DNA of 51,115 nt from Bacillota bacterium (GTDB lineage: Bacteria; Bacillota_I; Bacilli_A; RFN20; CAG-826). The position numbers and the translations under genes were made by a program. Below are positions 1 through 9,516 of this stretch, piece by piece. The notes under the pieces were generated by a model, which searched no databases, was not told where the DNA came from, and worked only from the letters and a program-made list of their open reading frames with translations. The stretch lies in assembly GCA_030831415.1 (NCBI GenBank), contig JAURLC010000061.1, positions 1 through 51,115 on the forward strand, given 5' to 3'. Every line of letters starts with the position of its first letter. The first letter of the stretch is position 1.

Positions 1-492
1 AAAAGGATCATCTTTTTCAAAGAATGGCGAGTTTTCTGGTTTTTGATACGTTGCAGTCACGACATATCCGTCGCCCAAATCGGAGAATTGGTAGGCTGCT
101 TTATTACCAAAATCCGCCACATAAACGCGGCCCTGATCGTCGACATGGACACCACGAGGTCGATCTAAAATACCTTCACCTATGACATCAATTTCATCGG
201 TTAACAAATTATATTTAACGACGCTTTGATTGCCTTCATCTGCAATATATAACACATCATCCGAGGATACATACACATCTTGAGGACTGGATAATTCATA
301 AGGACCAATAAACGTGGTAATCGATAAAGGAACATAGGCATCTTGGGTTTGAATGAGTTGTTCGCGAGAGGTACTGTACGTATACGTGTTATACGGTAAA
401 CCATTATCTGCGAAGGTAGGGTTAACGGTCCGTTGTGGCATCCACAAAGACAAGAACGTAAAACCTAATATTACAACAACGCTCTTTTTCAT
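1..492 (-). CDS. Secreted NHL-repeat protein, 3' end outside window
   Basis: The frame opens with ATG at 492 and stays open to base 1, giving 164 residues with no stop, so the C-terminus lies outside the window. It starts with a secretion signal (MKKS, then a hydrophobic stretch to about residue 18). From about residue 70 come NHL-type blade motifs: 'PQDVYVSSDDVLYIAD', then 'RPRGVHVDDQGRVYVADFGN'. NHL repeats form beta-propellers that bind ligands or proteins; the ligand here is unknown. It is the last visible gene of the minus-strand ABC transporter operon, and its ATG follows the upstream permease stop directly (TAAATG). No good Shine-Dalgarno is visible, so it is probably translationally coupled. 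Similar operons in other Firmicutes often continue with a YIP1-family membrane protein, which cannot be checked here. Confidence 0.8.
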   Translation of the reverse strand, partial: MKKSVVVILGFTFLSLWMPQRTVNPTFADNGLPYNTYTYSTSREQLIQTQDAYVPLSITTFIGPYELSSPQDVYVSSDDVLYIADEGNQSVVKYNLLTDEIDVIGEGILDRPRGVHVDDQGRVYVADFGNKAAYQFSDLGDGYVVTATYQKPENSPFFEKDDPF

Positions 493-1371
493 TTATTTGA
501 GCCCCGAATGAGCCATTGTTGACATAACTTGGCTTTGTAAAATAATAAATAAGACTAAGTTAGGAATGAACATGAGCAAGGACGCAGCAGCGGCCATCCC
601 TTGACCAGCAATCGTGTTACCAATACCCGATGTTAAGGTTTGTAAGAAGAACGCTAACGTACGTAAACTTTCATCATTAATAAAAAGCGTCGAGGTTGAG
701 GTATCATTCCAGATAAGTTGGAAGGCTAAAATACCGACCGTTGCAACCGCTGGAGCTATCATCGGCATAATGACCTTAAAGAAAATTTGCATTTCACTCG
801 CCCCGTCAATACGGGCAGCTTCAATAAAATCATTGGGAATTTGATCAATAAATTGTTTAATCAAAAACATCGCAACTGGCATTGTTATGAGCGGAAATAT
901 ATGCGCCAGATACGTATCGATCATCCCTGATTGAGCGACCACAATATATCGAGGAATTTGCACTGCTATCGGAACAAACATTAACGAAATGGTGTTAATT
1001 TCAAAGAGGAATTTTTTACCTTTAAATTTTAGTTTGGCTAACCCGTAAGCGGATAACGCCGTAAATAAAATCGCTAATCCGACCCCGATGACCGTGACAA
1101 AAAGCGAGTTTAACACATAACGAGAGAAGGGAATACCTGAGGTAGAAACGATCCGGGCAAGTTCTAAGAAATTATCAAAGGTCGGATTACGGACAAAGAA
1201 GGTTGGAGGATAGGCAAATAATTCGGATTGAGGTTTAAAAGCATGATTAATAATGAATAATATCGGTAAAATCATCAGCGTTGAAAAACTAATCAAAATG
1301 ATGAAAAAAGGAAGTTGGCCTTTATGGTAACGGTCAGGATTAATTTGTGTACCTAGAAATTTGGAAGCCAT
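493..1371 (-). CDS. Carbohydrate ABC transporter permease (MalG/LplC type)
   Basis: This is an inner-membrane subunit of a sugar ABC importer, 292 residues with about six membrane segments. The EAA loop that docks the ATPase is clear near residues 184-204 ('EAARIDGASEMQIFFKVIMP'). The start is ATG at 1371 because GGGGAGGT lies six bases upstream. The open frame runs back to a GTG at 1398, but that would put the ribosome-binding site inside the gene. The ATG overlaps the TAA of the preceding permease by one base (TAATG), so the two subunits should be made in equal amounts. No ATPase gene is in the operon; a shared MsmX-like ATPase encoded elsewhere is the usual arrangement for such systems. 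Confidence 0.93.
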   Translation of the reverse strand: MASKFLGTQINPDRYHKGQLPFFIILISFSTLMILPILFIINHAFKPQSELFAYPPTFFVRNPTFDNFLELARIVSTSGIPFSRYVLNSLFVTVIGVGLAILFTALSAYGLAKLKFKGKKFLFEINTISLMFVPIAVQIPRYIVVAQSGMIDTYLAHIFPLITMPVAMFLIKQFIDQIPNDFIEAARIDGASEMQIFFKVIMPMIAPAVATVGILAFQLIWNDTSTSTLFINDESLRTLAFFLQTLTSGIGNTIAGQGMAAAASLLMFIPNLVLFIILQSQVMSTMAHSGLK

Positions 1372-2267
1372 TAGTCTACCTCCCCGAGTAATTTCCACGT
1401 TAACTTACTAATGCCATACACCATAAGTAACAACACCACGGAGACTGCAGCAGCATATCCCATTAAATAGCGTAAAAAGCCAAAATCTTCAATATGGTTC
1501 ACAATGAGTTGACCTGCATAGTTAGGTGTTGGATTGGTGCCACTTAGGGCAACACCAATGGCACCGGCTTGGAATGTGCCTACGACGGCCATAACCGCAC
1601 CAAAAATCATTTGTGGCTTCATCGCTGGAATCGTGACGTAAATAATTTCTTGGAACCAATTTTTAATCCCATCGATATAGGCTGCTTCATACAAGGTTCG
1701 ATCAACATTTAAAATACCGGCTAGCATCGCTAAGAAGCCAACCCCAATCGAACTCCATAATGACACAACAATCATAATGGTCATGAGCATGTCAGGACTT
1801 TGTAAAAATTGAATGGGTTCAATAATTAATCCCCAATCCAAAAGAATAGCATTGAGATACCCTTGGGCATCCCCCGAGAAAATGATGCGCCACATCGCCG
1901 CCATCGCAATCCCCGCCGTCAATGAAGGAGAATAAAAAATAATCGCCAAAATCGTTCGTGGAATTTTTGGTAAGTGGGATAACATCCATGCCACGATGAA
2001 AGAAAGGAAATAGCCTACCGGGCCAACGATAAAGGCAAAACGAAGGGTATTGGGAAGGACATAGCGCATAAACACCGTATCAAGGGTGATGAGTTCAATA
2101 AAATTTCGAATCCCAATCCATTCAGGTGTCTGAATCGAGTTAAAGAAAGTAAACGATAAACCTATGGCCGCAATGACGGGTACCACAATAAACAAGGCAA
2201 AGAAAAACCAATACGGGACAATAAACCATGCTGGACGATTCATCCGATCCAATACTTTATTGATCAT
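1371..2267 (-). CDS. Carbohydrate ABC transporter permease (MalF/LplB type)
   Basis: This is the second membrane subunit of the sugar importer, 298 residues. It has six or so hydrophobic segments and an EAA loop near residue 195 ('EAAYIDGIKNWFQEIIYVTI'). Two starts are possible. ATG at 2267 sits ten bases after AGGTGG and is preferred; TTG at 2273 sits only four bases after it. Either way the gene overlaps the end of the membrane-anchored solute-binding protein gene. That gene's stop is TAA at 2257-2259, so the overlap is 11 bases from the ATG. The pairing with the following MalG-like permease makes the heterodimeric channel. Confidence 0.93.
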   Translation of the reverse strand: MINKVLDRMNRPAWFIVPYWFFFALFIVVPVIAAIGLSFTFFNSIQTPEWIGIRNFIELITLDTVFMRYVLPNTLRFAFIVGPVGYFLSFIVAWMLSHLPKIPRTILAIIFYSPSLTAGIAMAAMWRIIFSGDAQGYLNAILLDWGLIIEPIQFLQSPDMLMTIMIVVSLWSSIGVGFLAMLAGILNVDRTLYEAAYIDGIKNWFQEIIYVTIPAMKPQMIFGAVMAVVGTFQAGAIGVALSGTNPTPNYAGQLIVNHIEDFGFLRYLMGYAAAVSVVLLLMVYGISKLTWKLLGEVD

Positions 2268-5200
2268 GTTCAATTAACCACCTATCGATATTGTCGATTG
2301 TCGGAACCAAATAAGGTTTCAGAATTTCACCACGGAACGTATACCCAAATTCTTCCATTTTATAAATAATTTCTCGATTGGCAATTCGCACCGCTTCATC
2401 CAGGGCTTGACGAGGATTCACACCGTTGAAGACGATGTTCGTCCAAGCATTGGAAATTTCACGTTCAACCATGTATGTACCAGGAATGCGGCTCGCTTCA
2501 AGCGCATAGTCCCATTGTTCCAAAACGACATTCTTAAATTCTTGAGGCATACTGGATTGGGCAAAAGCATCTAAATTCGCGGAGTTCCAAAAATAGGCTT
2601 TTCCGTAGGTGCTTTGCAATGTTTGACCAAATTGGGCTTGAATATCCGTTGACATCCACCACTGTAAAAAATCCCAGCTTTCTTGGGGAAGATTCGTGTT
2701 GGCAAGAATCATCGACCCTTGTGCACCACTTGCAGCACTTCGATTAATGTCACCCGTTTCTGGATCACGTACACCAGGATGTAAATCCATCCCCCATAAA
2801 CCATCTAATTCAGTAGCGGCAGAGGATAATAAGAGGTACGTTCCTAAGTCACCAATACCAATCGGAATCGTTCCATAACGGAAATTATTGTAAAAACTTG
2901 CCACGAATTTTGGAACATTGTATAACGTATATAATTCCGACATTAACGTTAATCCTTCGAGCGTGGCTTCTGAATTAATCGTCGTTGACATCCCATCTTC
3001 AGCATACAAGGACCCACCAAATTGATGGATAAAAGGTAAAGTTGCAACAAAAGGTTTTAATCCAGAGTACTGGGATAAGGGAACAAAATAATTGAGGCCA
3101 TAACTTTGTAATAAAGGTAAGGATCCAATAACATCATCCCACGTTTGAGGAACTTCATCTAATCCAATCGACGATAAAATGTCGCGACGGTAAAAGGTAA
3201 CCCAAAAGTTTTGAGTTCCAGGTAATCCATACACTCCTTCTTCAAAAATATAAGGAATCATGGCACCTTTTGAGAAATGGGATACCGCTTCTGTATAACC
3301 ATCAAACTGACGTAAATCAAGAGCAGCATCTCGGGCAGCAAAATCATAAGGAATCCAATGATTCACGCCTAAGGCAATATCAGGAGACTCACCGGAAATA
3401 TTCGAAAGAATTAATTTATTTTCATCAGGCATTTGGGATAACGTCACACGACGTGTTCCAGGATAGGATTGATCGATCATTGCCTGCATAATTTCAATGT
3501 ATTGTCGAGGATGATTGACCCATACGTTTAAATCTTCTTCGTTCATATCCGTTGCTGAGTATGGATTATTAATAAACGATAAAATTAAACGTGCCGATCC
3601 TTCATAAGCAGAACGAATAAAGTTTGCCGTCGGACGAGGAAGGGAGACCTTTCCGTGCACCATGGTTCGTTCAATTTCTAAAGAAGAACGGAAAAATTCC
3701 TGTAAAATGACGCCCAACATTTGATTGACGCTCGAGTCACCATCCGAAAATTGAACCATTCGACTCGGTAGTCGATTAATTTGAGCAGCGATCGAACGTA
3801 AACGTGAAATACTGACAACGACATTCGCTAATTGGGAAGGGCGTTGATTAATTGCCAAAGGAACAAGGCTTTCATAGAGTGCCTCTAATTGATCCGCCCA
3901 CGTTTCAATATCTGTACGGGCATTAGGGAAATACGTTTCAATATCCCAATCGCGATATAAATCATTACTTCCAGCCGTGTAACGTTTTATCGCCAAAGAC
4001 AAGGATTGAATATTGGCCATTAAATATTGAATCGTCTCGATGGCTTGTCGATATGGATAGTGAACTGCCTCTAACGTAATGGAATTAACACCTTCTTGTA
4101 AATAAAATTGATACGCTTCACCTTCTTCGTTACGTAAAGTTCGATTTTTAAATTGCATCGTAAATGGGAACGGAAACGCTTCCATCGTATCAAAGGGAAC
4201 TTCTCCATTAATAAGGATGCGTCGATGTGCCATCATATCGTTGAGTAAATATTGACGATAACGGAATGAGAGATGATAATAACCCGCTGTTTCAACATCG
4301 ATGGTATACGTGATAGATTGACCACCTTTTTCCCAAGAATCACCAAAAATTGTATTGAGACGAAGGAATTGAGTATCATAAGCCATGGCTGAGGCATCTT
4401 GTTCGGTACGTAAACGAATCGAAGAATCCGATCGTGCAACCATACTACGAGCAGAAATGAGCGATAACGTATTCACGACCTCTCCAGAAGGTTGAGATTG
4501 TAAATACCGTTCATAGGTTGGTAAGGAAGGTTTTTCAATCGCATAAACTGCCCCCACAAGAAAGGGAGCATTAACAAATTCAATTGAGATTTCATCCCCT
4601 GGTTCGACTAAAAAGGCAAAAGGACCAGCATGGAGCGTACGTGGATCTTGGAAGGAAACATTGGACCATTGTTTCACTTTTTGTGAGTTCGGTTGAAGCT
4701 CATTTTCATAACGATCTAAGGCAAATGTATCACTTACAAATTCCCACGAGGAAGGAAGTACCATTGCTTGAGCTTCGTAAAATTGTGTTTCACCGTTAAT
4801 GCGAACACTAAATTTTGTATCCTCTACGCCATCGTCTAGTAGGTAGTAATCTAGTGAAAAATAATTAAGTGTCGTAAATCCAAAATCAAAGGTAAAGGTT
4901 AAAGGTGCATCATGATCTACTCGATAAATGGTGCGTCCTTCTCCTGTTTGATCGTCATAAGCGTCTTGTATCGATGAAGCAAGCGGGAAATCTTCGCTAA
5001 GAGGATTGCCAACTAATGCATCATTTACATACGTTGTTTGATAATCCGAGGCTGGATAATTTTGTTCCTCATATAACCTAGCTTTAGATGTATACGTTGG
5101 AATACCGTAGACATCGTTGAGAGAAGGATAATCATACAAATTCATTTGGTCAATCGAAGGAAAATACGTATCGATTGCAGTACTTGAAAAGCCACCCACA

Positions 5201-5289
5201 AGGACTAAAATAACAACACTCAAAATAAACACCATAAAGCTGATGGTGCCTCGTTTTAAAGAAAAGAAGAATGTTTTTATTTTATTCAT
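2257..5289 (-). CDS. Membrane-anchored extracellular solute-binding protein, 1010 aa
   Basis: The protein starts with a basic segment and one long hydrophobic helix (about residues 14-38) without a lipobox cysteine. It is therefore predicted to be anchored by an uncleaved N-terminal helix with the rest outside. Residues about 110-430 look beta-rich and include the motif 'GYYHLSFRYRQ', typical of large Paenibacillus-type binding proteins. A helical region follows. Residues about 610-940 are a type-1 solute-binding domain ('VPQTWDDVIGSLPLLQSYGL', 'FLQWWMSTDIQAQFG'). At 1010 residues it is twice the size of a normal binding protein. It lies directly before the two permeases and after a second, lipoprotein-type binding protein. 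No Shine-Dalgarno precedes its ATG; a 13-bp hairpin stands just upstream instead. Confidence 0.85.
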   Translation of the reverse strand: MNKIKTFFFSLKRGTISFMVFILSVVILVLVGGFSSTAIDTYFPSIDQMNLYDYPSLNDVYGIPTYTSKARLYEEQNYPASDYQTTYVNDALVGNPLSEDFPLASSIQDAYDDQTGEGRTIYRVDHDAPLTFTFDFGFTTLNYFSLDYYLLDDGVEDTKFSVRINGETQFYEAQAMVLPSSWEFVSDTFALDRYENELQPNSQKVKQWSNVSFQDPRTLHAGPFAFLVEPGDEISIEFVNAPFLVGAVYAIEKPSLPTYERYLQSQPSGEVVNTLSLISARSMVARSDSSIRLRTEQDASAMAYDTQFLRLNTIFGDSWEKGGQSITYTIDVETAGYYHLSFRYRQYLLNDMMAHRRILINGEVPFDTMEAFPFPFTMQFKNRTLRNEEGEAYQFYLQEGVNSITLEAVHYPYRQAIETIQYLMANIQSLSLAIKRYTAGSNDLYRDWDIETYFPNARTDIETWADQLEALYESLVPLAINQRPSQLANVVVSISRLRSIAAQINRLPSRMVQFSDGDSSVNQMLGVILQEFFRSSLEIERTMVHGKVSLPRPTANFIRSAYEGSARLILSFINNPYSATDMNEEDLNVWVNHPRQYIEIMQAMIDQSYPGTRRVTLSQMPDENKLILSNISGESPDIALGVNHWIPYDFAARDAALDLRQFDGYTEAVSHFSKGAMIPYIFEEGVYGLPGTQNFWVTFYRRDILSSIGLDEVPQTWDDVIGSLPLLQSYGLNYFVPLSQYSGLKPFVATLPFIHQFGGSLYAEDGMSTTINSEATLEGLTLMSELYTLYNVPKFVASFYNNFRYGTIPIGIGDLGTYLLLSSAATELDGLWGMDLHPGVRDPETGDINRSAASGAQGSMILANTNLPQESWDFLQWWMSTDIQAQFGQTLQSTYGKAYFWNSANLDAFAQSSMPQEFKNVVLEQWDYALEASRIPGTYMVEREISNAWTNIVFNGVNPRQALDEAVRIANREIIYKMEEFGYTFRGEILKPYLVPTIDNIDRWLIEHDQ

Positions 5290-5306
5290 TGTTTTTTTAA
5301 ACGGAT

Positions 5307-5340
5307 AGAAAACCTAAGAAGACACCCTCTTAGGTTTTCT
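5307..5340 (-). other. Intercistronic hairpin between the two solute-binding protein genes
   Basis: A perfect 13-bp inverted repeat (AGAAAACCTAAGA at 5307-5319, complement at 5328-5340) has an eight-base loop. In the direction of transcription it begins 13 bases after the lipoprotein SBP stop and ends 17 bases before the next gene. It is not followed by a run of U, so it looks more like a 3'-end stabiliser or partial terminator than a full terminator. This would give more of the binding protein than of the permeases, as seen in other binding-protein operons. Confidence 0.75.
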
Positions 5341-5353
5341 AAAGAACGTCTGT

Positions 5354-6844
5354 TTAACTACCTAATGTGGTGAGTTGGTCTGTGACCAATGAATTAATTT
5401 GGGCTTGCCATTGTGCAGCATAGGTTGGTACCGCTGTGGAACCAGCTGTCACTAAATTATCCCAATTATATGCATTTTCTGGAAGGTAGACCCATGCCCA
5501 GAAATCTTTATACCCAGGTAGCCATTTATCCAAATCAGGTTTTGATTTTTCGATATTATCAAAAATGTAATCAATCCCTTCAATACCATCAACAAGATCA
5601 CGAACGCGATCCCATACCCCATCATAGTCGGCAACAGGGAAACGGTCAAGGAAGTTGGGAGTTAATCCATCATCTAATGATTCTTGATAATCTTCTTCTA
5701 AAAGATCAAGGCGAGCATTCCATCCATCACGGCCAAACGTCATCCATTTTGCAAGTAAATACGCTTCTTCTGGATGGGCTGTTTGTGAGGAGATGGCTTG
5801 GAAATCTAAAATCGTCGGAGGGAAGAACCCTGCATCTCCTTGTGGATAAGGCCAGAATCCGAGTTCAAAGTCACGATTATCCATCGCATCTTTAATGACC
5901 CAGAATTGCCACGAACCTTCAATGTCCATAGCCGCATAACCGGTTTGAATCATATAGGTGCGTAATTCATCATTGTCTTCCGCATTCAAATCTTCTTCTG
6001 TGAAGCGGGTGGTTGTTCCATCGGTTAGTTGATGGAGATCAACTTTTGCTTCCATGGCATCAATCCACGATTGAGAGGTGTAATTAAATTGAGTACCATC
6101 CCACGTATCATATTGGGTTGATTCGTTGTTCATCGTTGGCCACACTTGTTGGAAATCAGGCGTTCCATACCATGTGTCCATGCCAACAACTAAGTTTTCT
6201 GTATTCACTAAATCAAAGTTTTTAATGTCTTTTGCGATATTCACAAATTCTTCAAAGGTCCAATCCTTAACAGGATATCCATCGTTATCAATACGATATT
6301 TTCCTTCAACGGTGCTTAAATTAGCCCGTTCAAAAATATTAAGATTAATGAGGATTCCTTTTAAAAATTGGAAAGAAGGCACTGCATATCGTTTGCCATT
6401 GTAAACTCCGGCTAGAGCAATATTATCGTAAACAAGCTCGGCGTCAGGATCTTCATCCCAATACTCTGCTACATCTAATGTTAATCCAGCATTAATAATG
6501 GTAGGAACATTATCCGTTGCAAAGACATCAGGAAGTAACCCTGCTTGCGCAGCGGTGATAAGGTTACCTGTAAATTCAGCCCCACTACCGGTTATGTCTT
6601 GACGTAACTCTACGGTAATGTGCGGATAGCGAGCCTCAAAGGCATCAATCATCCGTTGATTCAATTCTTGGTTTCCCCAGTCCGCGTAAGACAAGGTGAC
6701 TGGACGTAATGTTTGACTCGAAGATCCAGGAGTCGTGGAATTTGTTGTGCTAGAAGCGACCCCGCTGGAAGCGGTGGAAGTACCACCGCATCCAACAAGG
6801 ATGAATCCTGTCACTAACGAGAATTTGAGTAAGGTTTTATTCAT
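5354..6844 (-). CDS. Carbohydrate ABC transporter substrate-binding lipoprotein
   Basis: This is an extracellular solute-binding protein of family 1 (MalE-like), 496 residues. A lipoprotein signal ends in LVGC, with Cys19 as the lipidated residue, followed by a Ser/Thr-rich linker to about residue 47. The mature domain contains typical elements: 'LSYADWGNQELNQRMIDAFE', 'GLLPDVFATDN' and a late 'EEAYLLAKWMTFG'. ATG at 6844 follows AGGAGG at a good distance. The gene is 15 bases after the preceding carbohydrate-binding lipoprotein. It should deliver an oligosaccharide to the two permeases, but the substrate cannot be read from sequence. The operon also encodes a second, much larger binding protein. 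Confidence 0.93.
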   Translation of the reverse strand: MNKTLLKFSLVTGFILVGCGGTSTASSGVASSTTNSTTPGSSSQTLRPVTLSYADWGNQELNQRMIDAFEARYPHITVELRQDITGSGAEFTGNLITAAQAGLLPDVFATDNVPTIINAGLTLDVAEYWDEDPDAELVYDNIALAGVYNGKRYAVPSFQFLKGILINLNIFERANLSTVEGKYRIDNDGYPVKDWTFEEFVNIAKDIKNFDLVNTENLVVGMDTWYGTPDFQQVWPTMNNESTQYDTWDGTQFNYTSQSWIDAMEAKVDLHQLTDGTTTRFTEEDLNAEDNDELRTYMIQTGYAAMDIEGSWQFWVIKDAMDNRDFELGFWPYPQGDAGFFPPTILDFQAISSQTAHPEEAYLLAKWMTFGRDGWNARLDLLEEDYQESLDDGLTPNFLDRFPVADYDGVWDRVRDLVDGIEGIDYIFDNIEKSKPDLDKWLPGYKDFWAWVYLPENAYNWDNLVTAGSTAVPTYAAQWQAQINSLVTDQLTTLGS

Positions 6845-6859
6845 CGATTCCTTACCTCC

Positions 6860-9463
6860 TTAAGCGTTAAAGTTGCGATATAAAAGGACTTCAGAAAGGA
6901 GGAATTCTCCAGGTAAGGAGACTTTATCTCCGCCCAAGGTTCCAAAGTCGAGTTCCATTTTCACATTGGTGATGGGTTGTTCAATCACAATGGTAGCCGT
7001 AAAGGTATACGCAACATCTTCGGTGACACCAAAATCAGAGAAGCCACCTTCAAGAATGGATGCATACCCTGCATCGGGGAGAACAATATTGAAACGTAAA
7101 TCACGGGTCACTGAACTTGTCACCACAAATTTAAGTTCATACGTACCAACACCCAAGTTAGGAAGGATGTAGAAATAATGAGGTTCGTAGGCTTGACCAC
7201 CCACGGAGTTGGTGGTAATGAGTGCTCCATCTGCTGTTTGTTTCATCGTGGCATCACCAAACAAGGTGTGGCCACCTAGGACGGTTTCCATGTCTCCGTT
7301 ATAGAGTGAAGGAACATCGACATCAGCTTCTTTGAGCGAGACGTTATCTAAGTAAACCGTTATTGGATCCGCACCAAGTGTTAATCCTGTACCAAATTCA
7401 AACGCTAATTTTTCCGTATCATTTGTAGCTGCGCCAACGGTTGACACCGTTTTGGTAAAGGTTTGTTTTGATGTAGTTAATAATGAAGCTGGTTCTTGAA
7501 CGTGATTCGTCCAAATGTTTTCACCAAAAATGTTGGGTGTTAACGTAACAGCTTCAGTAGCATACGCATCAAAACTTAAGGTGTAAGTTTTTTCTGGATC
7601 AATGTCCAAGAACGTAGATGCGACCGGAAGACCTACTAACGATTCAGCATCTTGGACGATTTGTAAATGCCATGATTCGGAAATGTTGGCTGCGGTGACG
7701 GTCATCGCAAATTCACCATTTTCCACACCGGCAGTAAAGGCTGTACCGTCCCATGTATTGGCAAACCCTCTCCAACCTGAAAGGTCGAATTGGTTATTGG
7801 CAATAAGGGCATCGGCTTCTAAACGTTGTAAACGAACTTCTTCTAAAACAAGCGTTCCGTCAGCAAAACCTGCTTGTGTACCGAGTTCTAAAACGACTTT
7901 AACATCGGCAGTGGCTTTGGTAACAGTGAACACAAATTCTTGAGTTGAGGATGTCGTACCAATGTCTATTCCATTAAGTCGACCATATTCATTCCATGGT
8001 TCGCCATAACCGATACCAACACTGATTTTACGAGCAACGGTTGCGCTTGCAGTAACAGAAAATCGATAGGTTGTACCTTCGACTAATTCAACACCATCTT
8101 GGAAAAATTGAATTGCCCAAGCAGCATCACCACCACCAACGATATCTAAGCTGTATGTACCTGCGGTTACATCTTGGCTAGGCGTGACAACAGGTGGGGT
8201 TCCCCAATCTTGTTGCCAGTAACCCCATTCTGCCCCAAGTTCTGTATCAAAACTTCCATTGGTTAAGAGGTTTTCGTCTTTAAACACTAAGTCTACAACA
8301 TTGACTTCGGTGGATGCCGTTGCTTCATTCCCTGCAGCGTCTTCTACCGAATAATTAACGGTAAAGGAACCAGGGGCTGTTGTATCGACACTTTGGACCA
8401 CTTGATCATTGCTATCGAGGATTTCAACAATGATGTCGGCAGTCACATCGCCATCGACTACGTCAAGAGCGGTAACGCCTGCACGTGGATCATAGGTTGC
8501 ACCCACGAGTAAGTTAACGGATTCTTGAACACCAAAGAAGGCAGGTGCGGTCGTATCGGCATCAATGGTCGATTCCACAATGCTGACATTGTCAAAGTAC
8601 AAGGTTGCATTGACGGATTGATTGTTGACACGTCCTAATCCAAAGAGGATACCACCACGAGGATTGTCTTGGTTCATCGTAAATTTATACGAAAAACGTG
8701 ACGTTGTGGTCGTAATCGTTCGGTAAATAATATTTTCCGCCAAGGGTAAGAAATCCACAAAATAAGGAGCTGCCGGTAAAAGTTCCCCAACTTGTAAAGC
8801 GATTTCTTTGGTGACACTCGAACGAGCATCGAAGGACACTTCATACGTTGTACCTTGAACAAATGGAATATTCATTTGACCAAAGCGCGGCGTGAAGAAG
8901 TTAGCCCCAGCGGTAACTTCCGCTTTAAGTTCACCATTTTCAGTCGATAAGGTCATCGCTGCCCCATCGGCAATGTACACAACGGAGGGATTGTCCCATC
9001 CAGCTGTACCAAGTGCAAAGTCTGGATTCACTAATAAACCATCGGAATCCGGTTCCGCGACAGTAACATTACGGAATTTAGATGCACTTACATCACCCAC
9101 GGTGACTAAGTAACGAACGACGTGAACACCCGTTTTGGTGGTGTCAAGTTCACCCGTTGTAGCATTAACCGCTGTGGAAATAGAGGAAATCGTTAATTGA
9201 TCAGCGTAATCTACGCCATCATCCCCCAAAGCAGTTACACCGGTGAATAAATTAAAATCGGCATCGAATTCGACTTCCACATCATTGGCGTTACCAATAG
9301 TAATGGACGTTAAGGCAGCTACCGATGAGGTAACTTCTGAACTCGTTGCAGTTGAGGAGGCGGGCGTAGAACTTGTCACAGTGGACGAAGTGGTGCCACC
9401 ACATGCTGCAAGAATGAGTGCAAAGGTTCCTAATGGTAACCAAGTTGTCATTTTTTTCATCAT
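6860..9463 (-). CDS. Multi-module carbohydrate-binding surface lipoprotein
   Basis: This is an 867-residue lipoprotein with lipobox LAAC (Cys21) and a Ser/Thr linker to about residue 50. It has no recognisable catalytic domain. An Ig-like/DUF5011-type segment comes first (about 60-140), followed by a CBM4/9-like module (about 150-300), a second DUF5011-like segment (about 305-395, 'DTTAPAFFGVQESV') and three more CBM4/9-like modules to the end. Each module has a 'TYxxSFxAxSSVT'-like strand, for example 'TTYEVSFDARSSVTKEI' and 'GTYELKFVVTSSVTRDL'. ATG at 9463 is chosen because AGGAGA precedes it; an upstream in-frame start at 9487 would bury that site. It probably tethers glycan at the cell surface for the neighbouring importer. 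Confidence 0.85.
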   Translation of the reverse strand: MMKKMTTWLPLGTFALILAACGGTTSSTVTSSTPASSTATSSEVTSSVAALTSITIGNANDVEVEFDADFNLFTGVTALGDDGVDYADQLTISSISTAVNATTGELDTTKTGVHVVRYLVTVGDVSASKFRNVTVAEPDSDGLLVNPDFALGTAGWDNPSVVYIADGAAMTLSTENGELKAEVTAGANFFTPRFGQMNIPFVQGTTYEVSFDARSSVTKEIALQVGELLPAAPYFVDFLPLAENIIYRTITTTTSRFSYKFTMNQDNPRGGILFGLGRVNNQSVNATLYFDNVSIVESTIDADTTAPAFFGVQESVNLLVGATYDPRAGVTALDVVDGDVTADIIVEILDSNDQVVQSVDTTAPGSFTVNYSVEDAAGNEATASTEVNVVDLVFKDENLLTNGSFDTELGAEWGYWQQDWGTPPVVTPSQDVTAGTYSLDIVGGGDAAWAIQFFQDGVELVEGTTYRFSVTASATVARKISVGIGYGEPWNEYGRLNGIDIGTTSSTQEFVFTVTKATADVKVVLELGTQAGFADGTLVLEEVRLQRLEADALIANNQFDLSGWRGFANTWDGTAFTAGVENGEFAMTVTAANISESWHLQIVQDAESLVGLPVASTFLDIDPEKTYTLSFDAYATEAVTLTPNIFGENIWTNHVQEPASLLTTSKQTFTKTVSTVGAATNDTEKLAFEFGTGLTLGADPITVYLDNVSLKEADVDVPSLYNGDMETVLGGHTLFGDATMKQTADGALITTNSVGGQAYEPHYFYILPNLGVGTYELKFVVTSSVTRDLRFNIVLPDAGYASILEGGFSDFGVTEDVAYTFTATIVIEQPITNVKMELDFGTLGGDKVSLPGEFLLSEVLLYRNFNA

Positions 9464-9516
9464 TTTTCTCCTTTCATGATGAGACACAAGAGAACAGTTA
9501 GCGAAAGCGAGGTGTG

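Noticed and set aside
5413..5895. Plus-strand ORF of 160 codons inside the SBP gene
   Set aside because: It is an antisense shadow of a clear solute-binding protein, with no ribosome-binding site or family resemblance.
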